Below, in pieces: positions 7,921 to 14,883 of a stretch of DNA of 55,949 nucleotides. The notes under the pieces were generated by a model. That model did not search any database. It was not told where the DNA came from and worked only from the letters and a program-made list of their open reading frames with translations. The DNA comes from Hoeflea sp. (GTDB lineage Bacteria > Pseudomonadota > Alphaproteobacteria > Rhizobiales > Rhizobiaceae). The stretch spans positions 1 to 55,949 of the forward strand of contig JAHRFE010000038.1 in assembly GCA_019084245.1 (NCBI GenBank), given 5' to 3'. Position numbers and translations under genes: made by a program. Position 1 is the stretch's first letter. Each line of letters starts with the position of its first letter.

Positions 7921-8014
7921 GACCCTTGGTCACGCGTCGGCAGAAATGACCCGCAAATATCAGAGGCGGCGTGATCGGTTCCGCGTTAATTTGACGAAAG
8001 CGGCCGGGCTGTAG
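7921..8014 (+). pseudogene. 3'-end fragment of a tyrosine recombinase gene
   Basis: The 94 bases encode TLGHASAEMTRKYQRRRDRF and onward to KAAGL and a stop, matching the last 31 residues of the recombinase that ends at 6267, with many silent differences (for example CAG AGG CGG against CAG CGA CGC). The copy holds the catalytic Tyr but lacks everything upstream. The differences show an old duplication or a related element, not a recent copy. The break lies next to the TGAGAAT repeats, so an insertion or deletion there probably removed the rest. Confidence 0.7.
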
Positions 8015-8071
8015 GAACGATACGCCCCCCTCCCCTGCCGCGCACGCAACGGAAAGGTTCCAAAAAATCCG

Positions 8072-8485
8072 TCAGAAATCCCACGGAGATGTGAGATCAA
8101 GCCCTGTGGTCTCGAAATCCGACAGATTACGAGTTGCGAGGCGGCCGCCATTGACGTAGGCGATAGCTGCGATCATCCCGTCAGGCGCCGACATTCCTCG
8201 TCCCTGACGTGAAGCACTGCCCATGAGTTCCCCGTAGGCAAGAGCTGCTTCCTCGGTCAAACCAAAAATCCGATCCGCGAAACGACGCCGCCAATCGTCA
8301 AGCCCCCGCTGCAGCCGATCAGCTTGCTGGTCCGGCTTTATCATCTGGATACCATACGCAATCTCAGCAATCGTCACGGTTGGCAACGCAAGTTCTGCAT
8401 CGTATCGAACCAGCCAGGCGATGACCGCCTCATTTGGTGCCTTCCTCAAGGTCTCGGAAAGGACATTGGTATCGAGAAAGATCAA
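8072..8485 (-). CDS. PIN-domain toxin, VapC/FitB type
   Basis: The 137-residue PIN-domain protein begins MIFLDTNVLSETLRKAPNE, with the first metal-binding Asp at 5, followed by Glu in TVTIAEIAYGI (about 36-46) and Asp in SAPDGMIAAIAY (about 99-110). It ends in the typical LATRNLSDFETTGLDLTSPW. It is expected to be a metal-dependent ribonuclease toxin. The ATG overlaps the stop of the upstream antitoxin gene by four bases. It lies between the recombinase fragment and repC, read toward the fragment. The FitB-like subfamily is suggested by the N- and C-terminal signatures. Confidence 0.9.
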   Translation of the reverse strand: MIFLDTNVLSETLRKAPNEAVIAWLVRYDAELALPTVTIAEIAYGIQMIKPDQQADRLQRGLDDWRRRFADRIFGLTEEAALAYGELMGSASRQGRGMSAPDGMIAAIAYVNGGRLATRNLSDFETTGLDLTSPWDF

Positions 8486-8730
8486 AGCTCGACGCCCTGA
8501 TGCGGAAGACGATTCTCGCGGACCACCGCTTCGAGATCTATTTCTGTGCCGGATTGCGCGGCAAGACGCGAATAGAAGATGGAAGCAGGTTCTCGGCCGG
8601 CCTCCCTAACTTCATAAGATTCGAGCGCACGCTCCACCACATCAGCGATCGACCGATTCTCGCGTCGGGCAAGCCGGTGTGCCAATTCCCGCGCCTTGGA
8701 GCTTCGGACAGAAAGTTGTGGTTCAGCCAT
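8482..8730 (-). CDS. Ribbon-helix-helix antitoxin, VapB/FitA type
   Basis: The 82-residue product starts MAEPQLSVRSSKARELAHRLARRENRSIADVVERALESY, which reads as a ribbon-helix-helix DNA-binding domain, and has a toxin-neutralising tail (SGTEIDLEAVVRENRLP). I place the start at 8730 because AGGAGG stands five bases upstream; a longer frame begins at 8748. It overlaps the PIN toxin gene by four bases. A good promoter precedes it (see 8751-8785), with an inverted repeat over the -35 box that fits autorepression by the toxin-antitoxin complex. Confidence 0.87.
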   Translation of the reverse strand: MAEPQLSVRSSKARELAHRLARRENRSIADVVERALESYEVREAGREPASIFYSRLAAQSGTEIDLEAVVRENRLPHQGVEL

Positions 8731-8750
8731 ATCGACCTCCTTTTGCATGG

Positions 8751-8785
8751 AATATAGGGCAAATCCCAGTTGCCATCAAGATGGC
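8751..8785 (-). promoter_or_regulatory. Promoter and operator of the FitAB-like pair
   Basis: On the minus strand a -35 TTGATG (8774-8779) and a -10 TATATT (8751-8756) are separated by 17 bases. The perfect inverted repeat GCCATC-AA-GATGGC (8772-8785) covers the -35 box, and a further inverted repeat GTTGATG/CATCAAC lies just upstream. This is the expected arrangement of an autorepressed toxin-antitoxin promoter. Confidence 0.6.
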
Positions 8786-9022
8786 TGTTGATGGCGCGAC
8801 ATCAACCTCACGCTCCCGTTTGATCGTTTCGACTATCCTCAATAGTGATACAGCCGCATTGTTTATCCTGATTTTCAAGGCTTCAACGGGTCGATTGCCA
8901 CAAGAGAGACTGAAACCAGCAATGTATTTCCCGGGCGATTAAATGGTGAAGCAACGTCTCGTATCGCCCCTTTTGGACATATATGCCGAGATTCCGTGCT
9001 GTGATGAAGTTTGACCGCCGCT

Positions 9023-10261
9023 TCATGCCGTTCGGCGCTCCTCACCGGAATTTGCTCGCATCAGCGACATTAGCATCGGCCCAAGCCCGAATTCTCCGAG
9101 ACGAGCCCTGCGCGTTAGATCGCGAAGATAACCGCCGGCCGAGTTGATATGGCCGGCTCGCTCAAGGATGCAGGCCATGGCGGTCGCCGCATTTTCCGGC
9201 CCCATCGCCTCACAAGCCTCCTGGTAGGCTGAGGGGCTGACACCCAGCATCGACCGAACCACCACGGCTGCGCCCATCAACTCGCGCCAATGCGCAATCG
9301 CCCCATTTGGCCCGTAGTCAGCAATCTGCGGGCAGGCCCGTAGCACCATGGCCAGCGGAAACACCTTCAGCTGTTCCATCACCGGTGCTGGTTTTGCGCT
9401 GCTCTGCACAAACTGCTCTTGCGCCGGGCTTTCGTCCTGCTCTTTTCGAGAGCTAGGTTCAGATTCATGGATGGATTCTGGTTTTGAATTCTGTATGTGG
9501 CATCCATTTTGGGTAGCATAGCCATCCATATTTTTAGAATTTACCTGAGTTTCCAGAATGTTGATGATCTCAGAACGCAAGAGCTGCATTTCGTCGAGGA
9601 TGGTCTCGACCTGGGAGCGGTCCGGATTGCGTGGTAGACGGCCAACGAGACCGACATACATTGCCTCAATCACGTCCCAGTCGCCCTCTGCGCCCTCCTC
9701 TATGGCTGCAGTGATGAGCTTGCGGACGTCTCGCCGGCAGATTGTCAGCGCTTCCTTGGCTCTCCGGAGACGCAAGCGCTCTGCGGCAATTTCCTGGGCG
9801 AGCGCTGCAAGCTCAGCTGCCCTGGCCAAGAGCGGTGTCAGATCGAACCCGAACGCCTGTTCGATCTCGCCCACGCGATCGCGGTGGGCATAGCGTTTTC
9901 CATTGGGACTGTCGCGGCGCTGTATCAAGCCCGATTCAACCAGTGCTGCCAGATGCCGGCGTAGAGTTGTCCCGGTGATGCCGTGGGCTCTGATCGAGAG
10001 CTGAGCGTTTGAGGGAAATACCACGAGCCCATGTTCCGAATTAAGTTCGGATTCGGGGTAGAAAGTCAGCAGCGCATCAAGGACAGCAAGTGCTCTGTCC
10101 TGAAGCCCCAGATGTTCCCGGGCCTCGCAGGCATCGCGAAACACTTTCCATTTCTCGACCGGCTTGCCAGGTTTGAATTCAGCCGTCTGAAGCTGCCTTT
10201 TGAAAAGGGCAAGCGCCATCGGCCGCCGCCCAAAGGGCGTCGTCACGTTCGTTGTCTGCAT
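9023..10261 (-). CDS. repC: RepC replication initiator
   Basis: RepC is the initiator of repABC plasmids and binds an origin inside its own gene. The 412-residue product starts MQTTNVTTPFGRRPMALA, and has the winged-helix-rich N-terminal half (for example LSIRAHGITGTTLRRHLAALVESGLIQRRDS) and the conserved C-terminal end (AGGYLRDLTRRARLGEFGLGPMLMSLM). Length is normal. It is the last gene of repABC on the minus strand. The 186-base gap from repB carries the antisense RNA that limits its expression. The reading frame is intact. Confidence 0.97.
   Translation of the reverse strand: MQTTNVTTPFGRRPMALALFKRQLQTAEFKPGKPVEKWKVFRDACEAREHLGLQDRALAVLDALLTFYPESELNSEHGLVVFPSNAQLSIRAHGITGTTLRRHLAALVESGLIQRRDSPNGKRYAHRDRVGEIEQAFGFDLTPLLARAAELAALAQEIAAERLRLRRAKEALTICRRDVRKLITAAIEEGAEGDWDVIEAMYVGLVGRLPRNPDRSQVETILDEMQLLRSEIINILETQVNSKNMDGYATQNGCHIQNSKPESIHESEPSSRKEQDESPAQEQFVQSSAKPAPVMEQLKVFPLAMVLRACPQIADYGPNGAIAHWRELMGAAVVVRSMLGVSPSAYQEACEAMGPENAATAMACILERAGHINSAGGYLRDLTRRARLGEFGLGPMLMSLMRANSGEERRTA
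9440..9560. other. AT-rich segment in repC, probable replication origin
   Basis: In repABC plasmids the origin lies in an AT-rich stretch near the middle of repC. In this gene the AT-richest part is about 9460-9560 (around ATCCATATTTTTAGAATTTACC), encoding a linker rich in Ser, Glu, Asn and Lys. Position and composition fit; no RepC binding site was defined. Confidence 0.45.
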
Positions 10262-10320
10262 TTTCTCTCACCTTTTTAAAGGCAATAGAAAAACTCTCGC
10301 CAAAACGGCGCCAAAGACTC

Positions 10321-10403
10321 TTGACGGGGATTCTTGGAAGTGCGATTCTCTCAACCGACCAAAGTGGAGAAGGCTCTTCGGAATTCGTTTCGGGGAGCTT
10401 TTT
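10321..10403 (+). ncRNA. Counter-transcribed RNA (ctRNA) between repB and repC, with promoter
   Basis: repABC plasmids encode a short antisense RNA in the repB-repC gap that lowers RepC synthesis and acts in incompatibility. On the plus strand, opposite to the operon, I see -35 TTGACG (10321-10326), a 17-base spacer and -10 GATTCT (10344-10349). The RNA would begin near 10356. It ends in a clear intrinsic terminator: stem GCTCTTCGGAA (10373-10383), loop TTCG, stem TTTCGGGGAGC (10388-10398), then five T. The expected RNA is about 48-50 nucleotides. Confidence 0.82.
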
Positions 10404-10447
10404 CTTTGCCGTATGCGTTTAGGTTGCTAAACGTTCACCGGCCTACA

Positions 10448-11455
10448 TCATGGCTTATCTCCCTCGCTATTGCGTTCTTGATATTCTTGGTAAAGAGCGT
10501 CCAGTTTCTCTGAGACGAATTGAGCAAAGTCAGGCACGACTTTTTCCTCAAAGATAATCGTCGTTTTCCCCTCACGAGCCTCGATGCGAGCTCCGCGTTT
10601 GCCGAGGGGGGTTTTCCATGCCTCGACCTTTGTGGTCCGATTTTTCGTGGCAGAGCCGTCAAATGCACGGAGTAAGGCATCCAGGCGCGCGTCCGTCTCT
10701 AAACGATCATCGGCATACCGAGACAGCAGCTCATGAGCGCTTCTAAGCTTTTCGGCCGATGCCAGGTGCTCAACAAGCGCCATCCATCGAGCACGTCCAG
10801 CTTTTGGAGCTGGACCAATCAGCTTTACTAAACTCTCAGGGAGTTGCCGTGCTACGGCGATGTAGCGGCTGACATCCGACTTGTCGGTAACAAGTGCTGA
10901 AACTATGGTTGAACGGTCGCATCCATTATCCTCTAGGTTCTTCGCAAAAAATGCCTTCTCAATGAAAGAAAGGTCCTTGCGATCAAGATTCTCGCGGCCC
11001 TGGGCGATATAGAGCTGGCTGTCAGAAAGGCTTCGGACAATCGCCCGAACAGGAAGGCCGAGCCTTTCGGCAGCTTTTAGCCTACGACGCCCATATGCGA
11101 TCTGGAAGCGGCCGGACACCTGAGGGTTCGGGCGCACCAGAATAGGGACCTGTTGACCGTGCTCCGCGATACTCTCGACTAGAGAGTCAAAGGCCGGGTC
11201 GACATCAATCGGGATCCGATCGACAATTTTTGAGCTATCAATCGAGGTGGTATCGATCGAAATGACCGCCTCACCCTCAGCAAGTTGTTGCTGAAGTTTC
11301 GTTGCCTTTTTTGCGTTCTCAGCCATTTCGTGTAACGACGAACCCATCGCCGAGATCGCTCCGGAGCGGACTCGGTCTGGCGACTTTGCCGCCGATGACG
11401 TTGTGGGAATCGGCTTATTCAAAAACAAAGAGTTTATTGAATCTTTTCTACTCAT
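10448..11455 (-). CDS. repB: RepB plasmid partition protein (ParB type)
   Basis: RepB binds parS sites and works with RepA to segregate the plasmid. The 335-residue protein shows the ParB N-terminal domain (SIAEHGQQVPILVRPNP, then IAYGRRRLKAAERLGLPVRAIVR at about 93-140), a helix-turn-helix region (STIVSALVTDKSDVSRYIAVARQLP at about 180-205) and a coiled C-terminal end. It is the middle gene of repABC. Its two likely binding sites lie directly upstream, between repA and repB. Nothing is missing. Confidence 0.96.
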   Translation of the reverse strand: MSRKDSINSLFLNKPIPTTSSAAKSPDRVRSGAISAMGSSLHEMAENAKKATKLQQQLAEGEAVISIDTTSIDSSKIVDRIPIDVDPAFDSLVESIAEHGQQVPILVRPNPQVSGRFQIAYGRRRLKAAERLGLPVRAIVRSLSDSQLYIAQGRENLDRKDLSFIEKAFFAKNLEDNGCDRSTIVSALVTDKSDVSRYIAVARQLPESLVKLIGPAPKAGRARWMALVEHLASAEKLRSAHELLSRYADDRLETDARLDALLRAFDGSATKNRTTKVEAWKTPLGKRGARIEAREGKTTIIFEEKVVPDFAQFVSEKLDALYQEYQERNSEGDKP

Positions 11456-11496
11456 GGCACCTCTCCTGTGAAGGTTCCACTTGAGACTCGATTATT

Positions 11497-11512
11497 GTTG
11501 GGAGCTCCCAAC
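11497..11512. promoter_or_regulatory. parS palindrome 1
   Basis: GTTGGGAGCTCCCAAC is a perfect 16-bp palindrome of the repABC parS form (GTT, GC centre, AAC). It lies in the repA-repB gap where RepB binding sites are often found, and is identical to the second copy 57 bp away. Confidence 0.88.
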
Positions 11513-11553
11513 AGGGGCTTATTTGCTCGCCGTCCAAGCCAACCAACTGCACT

Positions 11554-11569
11554 GTTGGGAGCTCCCAAC
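11554..11569. promoter_or_regulatory. parS palindrome 2
   Basis: This is a second identical GTTGGGAGCTCCCAAC, 57 bp start to start from the first. That is between five and six turns of B-DNA (about 5.4), so the two sites are not exactly in phase. No third copy was found in the window by eye. Confidence 0.88.
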
Positions 11570-11608
11570 GGTACGACCTCGTGCCTGCAGTTATGGGATT
11601 GAGGAAGT

Positions 11609-12829
11609 TCATAATGCCCGACCCCACGCCTGTTTGATAAGTGTCTCAACTTCGGAATTCACTGCGTTTAACGATTCCATGGCGCGGTCATAGGTAGAAC
11701 GCGTAAGGTTCTCTCGACCAATTTCATATAACGTCTGCTTTGTGAGGCCAGCGTCAGAAACGGCAGCTGATTTGACCATTGGATTTGTGAGCACATGGTC
11801 GTCGAACAGGTTACGTAGCAAAGCAGCCACTTTTGTCTGAGGTGCGTCCTGTGGCTCAAATCTTGTGAGCAGGTACCGAATAAAGTCGTATTTCAGATCA
11901 CCACCGGCGTCACGCACAACACCAAGGAGGTCACGCGTCATCAAGAGGAACTGACTCATGGACGAAACATCGAGCATCTGCGGATGAACAGTGATGATCA
12001 TGGCAGTCGCCGCGCACAGCCCACTCAAAGTGAGAAAGCCGAGCTGCGGTGGGCAATCGATCACAACGACATCATAGTTGTCGGCGACCTCGTCAAGCGC
12101 AGCGGCAACACGCGCAAAGAACAATGATTCACCCGTCGCTCCTGCGCTAAGCGCCTTGGGCGTTGTGTGCTCGAACTCCATGAGTTCAAGATTGCCTGGG
12201 ACCAGATCCAACCCAACGAAATAGGTTGATCTAATAACATCGGAAAGTTGCCGGCGCTCACCATCATATCGAATTGCAGCGTAAAGTGTTTGGTTCGACG
12301 CCACATCAAGCTCTGGGAGAACTCCAAGCAGCGCAGACAAGCTCGCTTGAGGATCGAGATCTACGGCGAGAACACGATACCCTTGCAATGCGAGGTACTG
12401 CGCTAAATGCGCAGATGTTGTAGTTTTTCCTGAGCCGCCCTTAAAATTTGTTATCGCTAGAACCTGAAGGTGCTCCCCAGGACGGCGATGAGGAACAAAC
12501 TCAATACTCTCTCTGCCGCGCGTCGACTGCGCAAGCAGACCACGAATCTGATTAATCTCGGTTAGATTGTAGAGACGCCGTCCATTACTGGTCGTTTCAG
12601 GCTGTGGGCCTTCTCCTGCCAACGTCATCTTTCTCAGCATCGAATCAGATACGCCAATCAGTCGGGCTGCCTCCCCAGAAGTAAACTTCCGCAGCACTTT
12701 CTGCGACGATGGTGGGAAGAGCGCTTCACTCATAGATTGAAGCTGCGAGCTCAATAGCTCGGCTTGCTCGCCGATCGTTTCATCGACACTCGGCAGAGTT
12801 TTTCGGTTCAAGTTTTTTGCCACGTTCAC
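11609..12829 (-). CDS. repA: RepA plasmid partition ATPase (ParA type)
   Basis: RepA is the ParA-family ATPase that moves the plasmid and represses the repABC promoter. It has an N-terminal helix-turn-helix (FTSGEAARLIGVSDSMLRKM), the deviant Walker A KGGSGKTTT, VDLDPQASLSALLG and VIDCPPQLG. The DETIGEQAELLSSQLQ segment near the start is typical. No ATG is available. I suggest the GTG at 12829, preceded by AGAGAG; an in-frame GTG at 12847 would add six residues and would overlap an inverted repeat. It is the first gene of the operon and is divergent from trbB. Confidence 0.94.
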   Translation of the reverse strand: MNVAKNLNRKTLPSVDETIGEQAELLSSQLQSMSEALFPPSSQKVLRKFTSGEAARLIGVSDSMLRKMTLAGEGPQPETTSNGRRLYNLTEINQIRGLLAQSTRGRESIEFVPHRRPGEHLQVLAITNFKGGSGKTTTSAHLAQYLALQGYRVLAVDLDPQASLSALLGVLPELDVASNQTLYAAIRYDGERRQLSDVIRSTYFVGLDLVPGNLELMEFEHTTPKALSAGATGESLFFARVAAALDEVADNYDVVVIDCPPQLGFLTLSGLCAATAMIITVHPQMLDVSSMSQFLLMTRDLLGVVRDAGGDLKYDFIRYLLTRFEPQDAPQTKVAALLRNLFDDHVLTNPMVKSAAVSDAGLTKQTLYEIGRENLTRSTYDRAMESLNAVNSEVETLIKQAWGRAL

Positions 12830-12843
12830 GAATATCTCTCTTA

Positions 12844-12880
12844 TCACGGATTAATCGCCGAAACGGCACATTTTCCGTGA
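12844..12880. promoter_or_regulatory. Inverted repeat upstream of repA, likely autoregulation site
   Basis: TCACGGA (12844-12850) and TCCGTGA (12874-12880) form an inverted repeat at the 5' end of the repA gene. RepA proteins repress their own operon through sites in this position. On the minus strand a weak promoter can be drawn just upstream (TTGCCA, 16 bases, TATCGT). The remaining 270 bases up to the trbB control site hold no gene that I can support. Confidence 0.45.
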
Positions 12881-13157
12881 CGATACGCAAAACCTAATTC
12901 TTGGCAAGGATTTAATGGTTAACAAAGACTTAACGCCCGCCTCGACTCTTCCGTCGACTTTAGCAAATGACCTCATTGAATCATCGGGTTAACGAGGAAC
13001 ACGGTCATCATTTTCCACCGTTTGTTTTGTTGTGAACCCTACCAAACCACCTCTTGCACGAGCTTCAGAAAAGCGAACCCACTCACGTTTGACCAATTAT
13101 CTGCCGAATCGAAACAAGCGGCTACCCGAAGGGTGGCCGACTAATATCGGATTTGCG

Positions 13158-13175
13158 ACCCACAAATTTGTACGT
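13158..13175. promoter_or_regulatory. Candidate TraR box upstream of trbB
   Basis: ACCCACAAATTTGTACGT shares the 12-base core ACAAATTTGTAC with the perfect palindrome between traA and traC at 34192-34209. Its centre is about 42 bases before a plausible transcription start near 13208, the distance expected when an activator overlaps the -35 region. It lies about 65 bases before the trbB start. Confidence 0.5.
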
Positions 13176-13239
13176 AGACAAGACCACAGGGTCAGGCTTT
13201 TTTCCTCGCGAACCAATCAACGAGGAGACAGTGCTTCAA

Positions 13240-14205
13240 ATGCTTCAATCGCATTCCCGCCTTGTCCGCAAACTACAGGAAGCCTTGGGCGACCGCCTAT
13301 GTGACGCACTTGACGATCCAGGTGTCGTGGAGATCATGCTCAATCCCGATGGAAAGGTCTTCATAGAAAGGCTGGGGCAAGGAATCGCTCAAGCTGGCGA
13401 GATGGCGCCAGGCGTTGCAGAAACCGTAGTCGGCTCAGTTGCCCATGCCCTCCAGTCCGAAGCCGATCATGGGCGCCCGATCATATCAGGCGAACTTCCA
13501 ATTGGCGGGCACCGCTTCGAAGGCCTCTTGCCGCCTGTGGTGGCGTCACCAACCTTTACGATCCGCCGGCGAGCGTCTCAGCTCATTCCGCTCAACGACT
13601 ATGTCGCTGACAACGTGATGACAGAAGCACAAGCCGCGGTCATCCGAAGCGCGATCGCGAACCGCCTCAACATCGTGATTGCTGGTGGCACGGGCTCGGG
13701 CAAGACGACACTCGCCAATGCAGTGATTGCGGAAATCATAGCCTCAGCACCGGATGATCGAATGGTCATCCTTGAAGATACCGCAGAAATCCGTTGCGCT
13801 GCAGAAAACGCGGTTTGCCTGCATACAAGCGACACCATCGACATGGATCGGCTGCTCAAGAGCACAATGCGACTTCGTCCTGACCGCATCATCGTCGGCG
13901 AAGTCCGCGATGGCGCTGCGCTGACACTGTTGAAGGCCTGGAACACCGGCCATCCCGGTGGCGTAACCACGGTCCACTCCAACACCGCCATGTCTGCCCT
14001 GCGCCGGTTGGAGCAACTGACGGCCGAGGTCAGTCAACAACCAATGCAAGCGGTAATCGGGGAGGCCGTCGATCTCGTCATCTCGATCGAGCGAGCGGGG
14101 AGGGGAAGGCGAGTGAAGGATGTAATCAATGTCGAGGGCTTCAACGGCACCCGGTATCAGACAGAACACTATGCTCAACTATACGAGGACATTCATGCTG
14201 CATAA
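13240..14205 (+). CDS. trbB: TrbB, VirB11-type ATPase of the mating system
   Basis: TrbB is the hexameric traffic ATPase at the cytoplasmic face of the type IV secretion channel. Motifs: Walker [15 protein letters not shown], Asp box [10 protein letters not shown], Walker [14 protein letters not shown] and His box [13 protein letters not shown] start at the ATG giving [20 protein letters not shown], as in other TrbB proteins; a GTG at 13231 is the alternative, and the shared ribosome site is GAGGAG at 13223-13228. Longer frames upstream would cover the candidate TraR box. It is the first gene of the trb operon. Confidence 0.95.
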   Translation: MLQSHSRLVRKLQEALGDRLCDALDDPGVVEIMLNPDGKVFIERLGQGIAQAGEMAPGVAETVVGSVAHALQSEADHGRPIISGELPIGGHRFEGLLPPVVASPTFTIRRRASQLIPLNDYVADNVMTEAQAAVIRSAIANRLNIVIAGGTGSGKTTLANAVIAEIIASAPDDRMVILEDTAEIRCAAENAVCLHTSDTIDMDRLLKSTMRLRPDRIIVGEVRDGAALTLLKAWNTGHPGGVTTVHSNTAMSALRRLEQLTAEVSQQPMQAVIGEAVDLVISIERAGRGRRVKDVINVEGFNGTRYQTEHYAQLYEDIHAA

Positions 14206-14581
14206 TCGCACTTTGCACCTGGGCCTGCTCGCTGCTTCCTTCTGCGCCGTCGCCGTAGCGCCGGCACTCGCCAGCTCCGGGGGAAGTCTTCCGTGGGAAG
14301 GTCCACTTGAACAGATCCAGGAATCCATCACGGGGCCGGTTGCGGGAGCGATTGCGTTGACCGCCATGGCGATTGCCGGCGGGATGCTGATATTTGGCGG
14401 CGAACTCAACGATTTCGCGCGCCGACTTGTCTACATCGTGCTTGTCGCCGGTATCCTGCTGGGAGCCACGACGATCGTCGGGCTGTTCGGTGCGACCGGA
14501 GCTTCGATCGGCATTGCTGGGACAGGTGCGCCAGGTGATTTTTCGCAGAGGTCGATAAGAGGGGAGGGGGCACATGAGTGA
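14195..14581 (+). CDS. trbC: TrbC pilin precursor
   Basis: This is the VirB2-like major pilin of the Trb pilus. The 128-residue product starts inside the end of trbB (ATG at 14195 after GAGG). It has a signal peptide ([20 protein letters not shown], cleavage probably after ALA) and two hydrophobic segments ([20 protein letters not shown] and [20 protein letters not shown]). In related plasmids TrbC is processed and cyclised by TraF, which is encoded at 30140-30706. The frame is intact. Confidence 0.93.
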   Translation: MLHNRTLHLGLLAASFCAVAVAPALASSGGSLPWEGPLEQIQESITGPVAGAIALTAMAIAGGMLIFGGELNDFARRLVYIVLVAGILLGATTIVGLFGATGASIGIAGTGAPGDFSQRSIRGEGAHE

Positions 14582-14873
14582 GCCGCAATCCACACTCCAA
14601 CGCAATCGCATTCACCGCGCGCTCTCTCGGCCGAACCTGCTCATGGGAGCAGACCGCGAGCTCCTGCTTGTCACAGGGTTGGTGGCGATCATCCTGATCT
14701 TCGTCGTCCTAACCCTGTATTCGGCGCTGTTCGGCATTGCCATCTGGTTCGTGATCGTCGGTGCATTACGCATGATGGCGAAGGCTGACCCTCTGATGCG
14801 TCACGTCTACGTGCGGCATCTGCGCTACCGCCATCACTACCTGCCCACGTCGTCGCCGTGGCGACGTTTCTAG
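14574..14873 (+). CDS. trbD: TrbD, VirB3-like membrane protein
   Basis: The 99-residue inner-membrane component is of the VirB3 type. It has the conserved [22 protein letters not shown] beginning split over its first 30 residues, then one strongly hydrophobic hairpin ([18 protein letters not shown] and onward), then [17 protein letters not shown]. The ATG overlaps the trbC stop by eight bases. It works next to the TrbE ATPase, which follows after ten bases. Confidence 0.94.
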   Translation: MSEPQSTLQRNRIHRALSRPNLLMGADRELLLVTGLVAIILIFVVLTLYSALFGIAIWFVIVGALRMMAKADPLMRHVYVRHLRYRHHYLPTSSPWRRF

Positions 14874-14883
14874 AGGTGCTGTG

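Noticed and set aside
7802-8014. A real 70-codon gene
   Set aside because: Only the last 31 codons match a recombinase; the first part is non-coding DNA with TGAGAAT repeats.
11497-11569. The two GGGAGCTCCC palindromes as terminators
   Set aside because: They are identical 16-mers without T runs and match the parS pattern of repABC plasmids.
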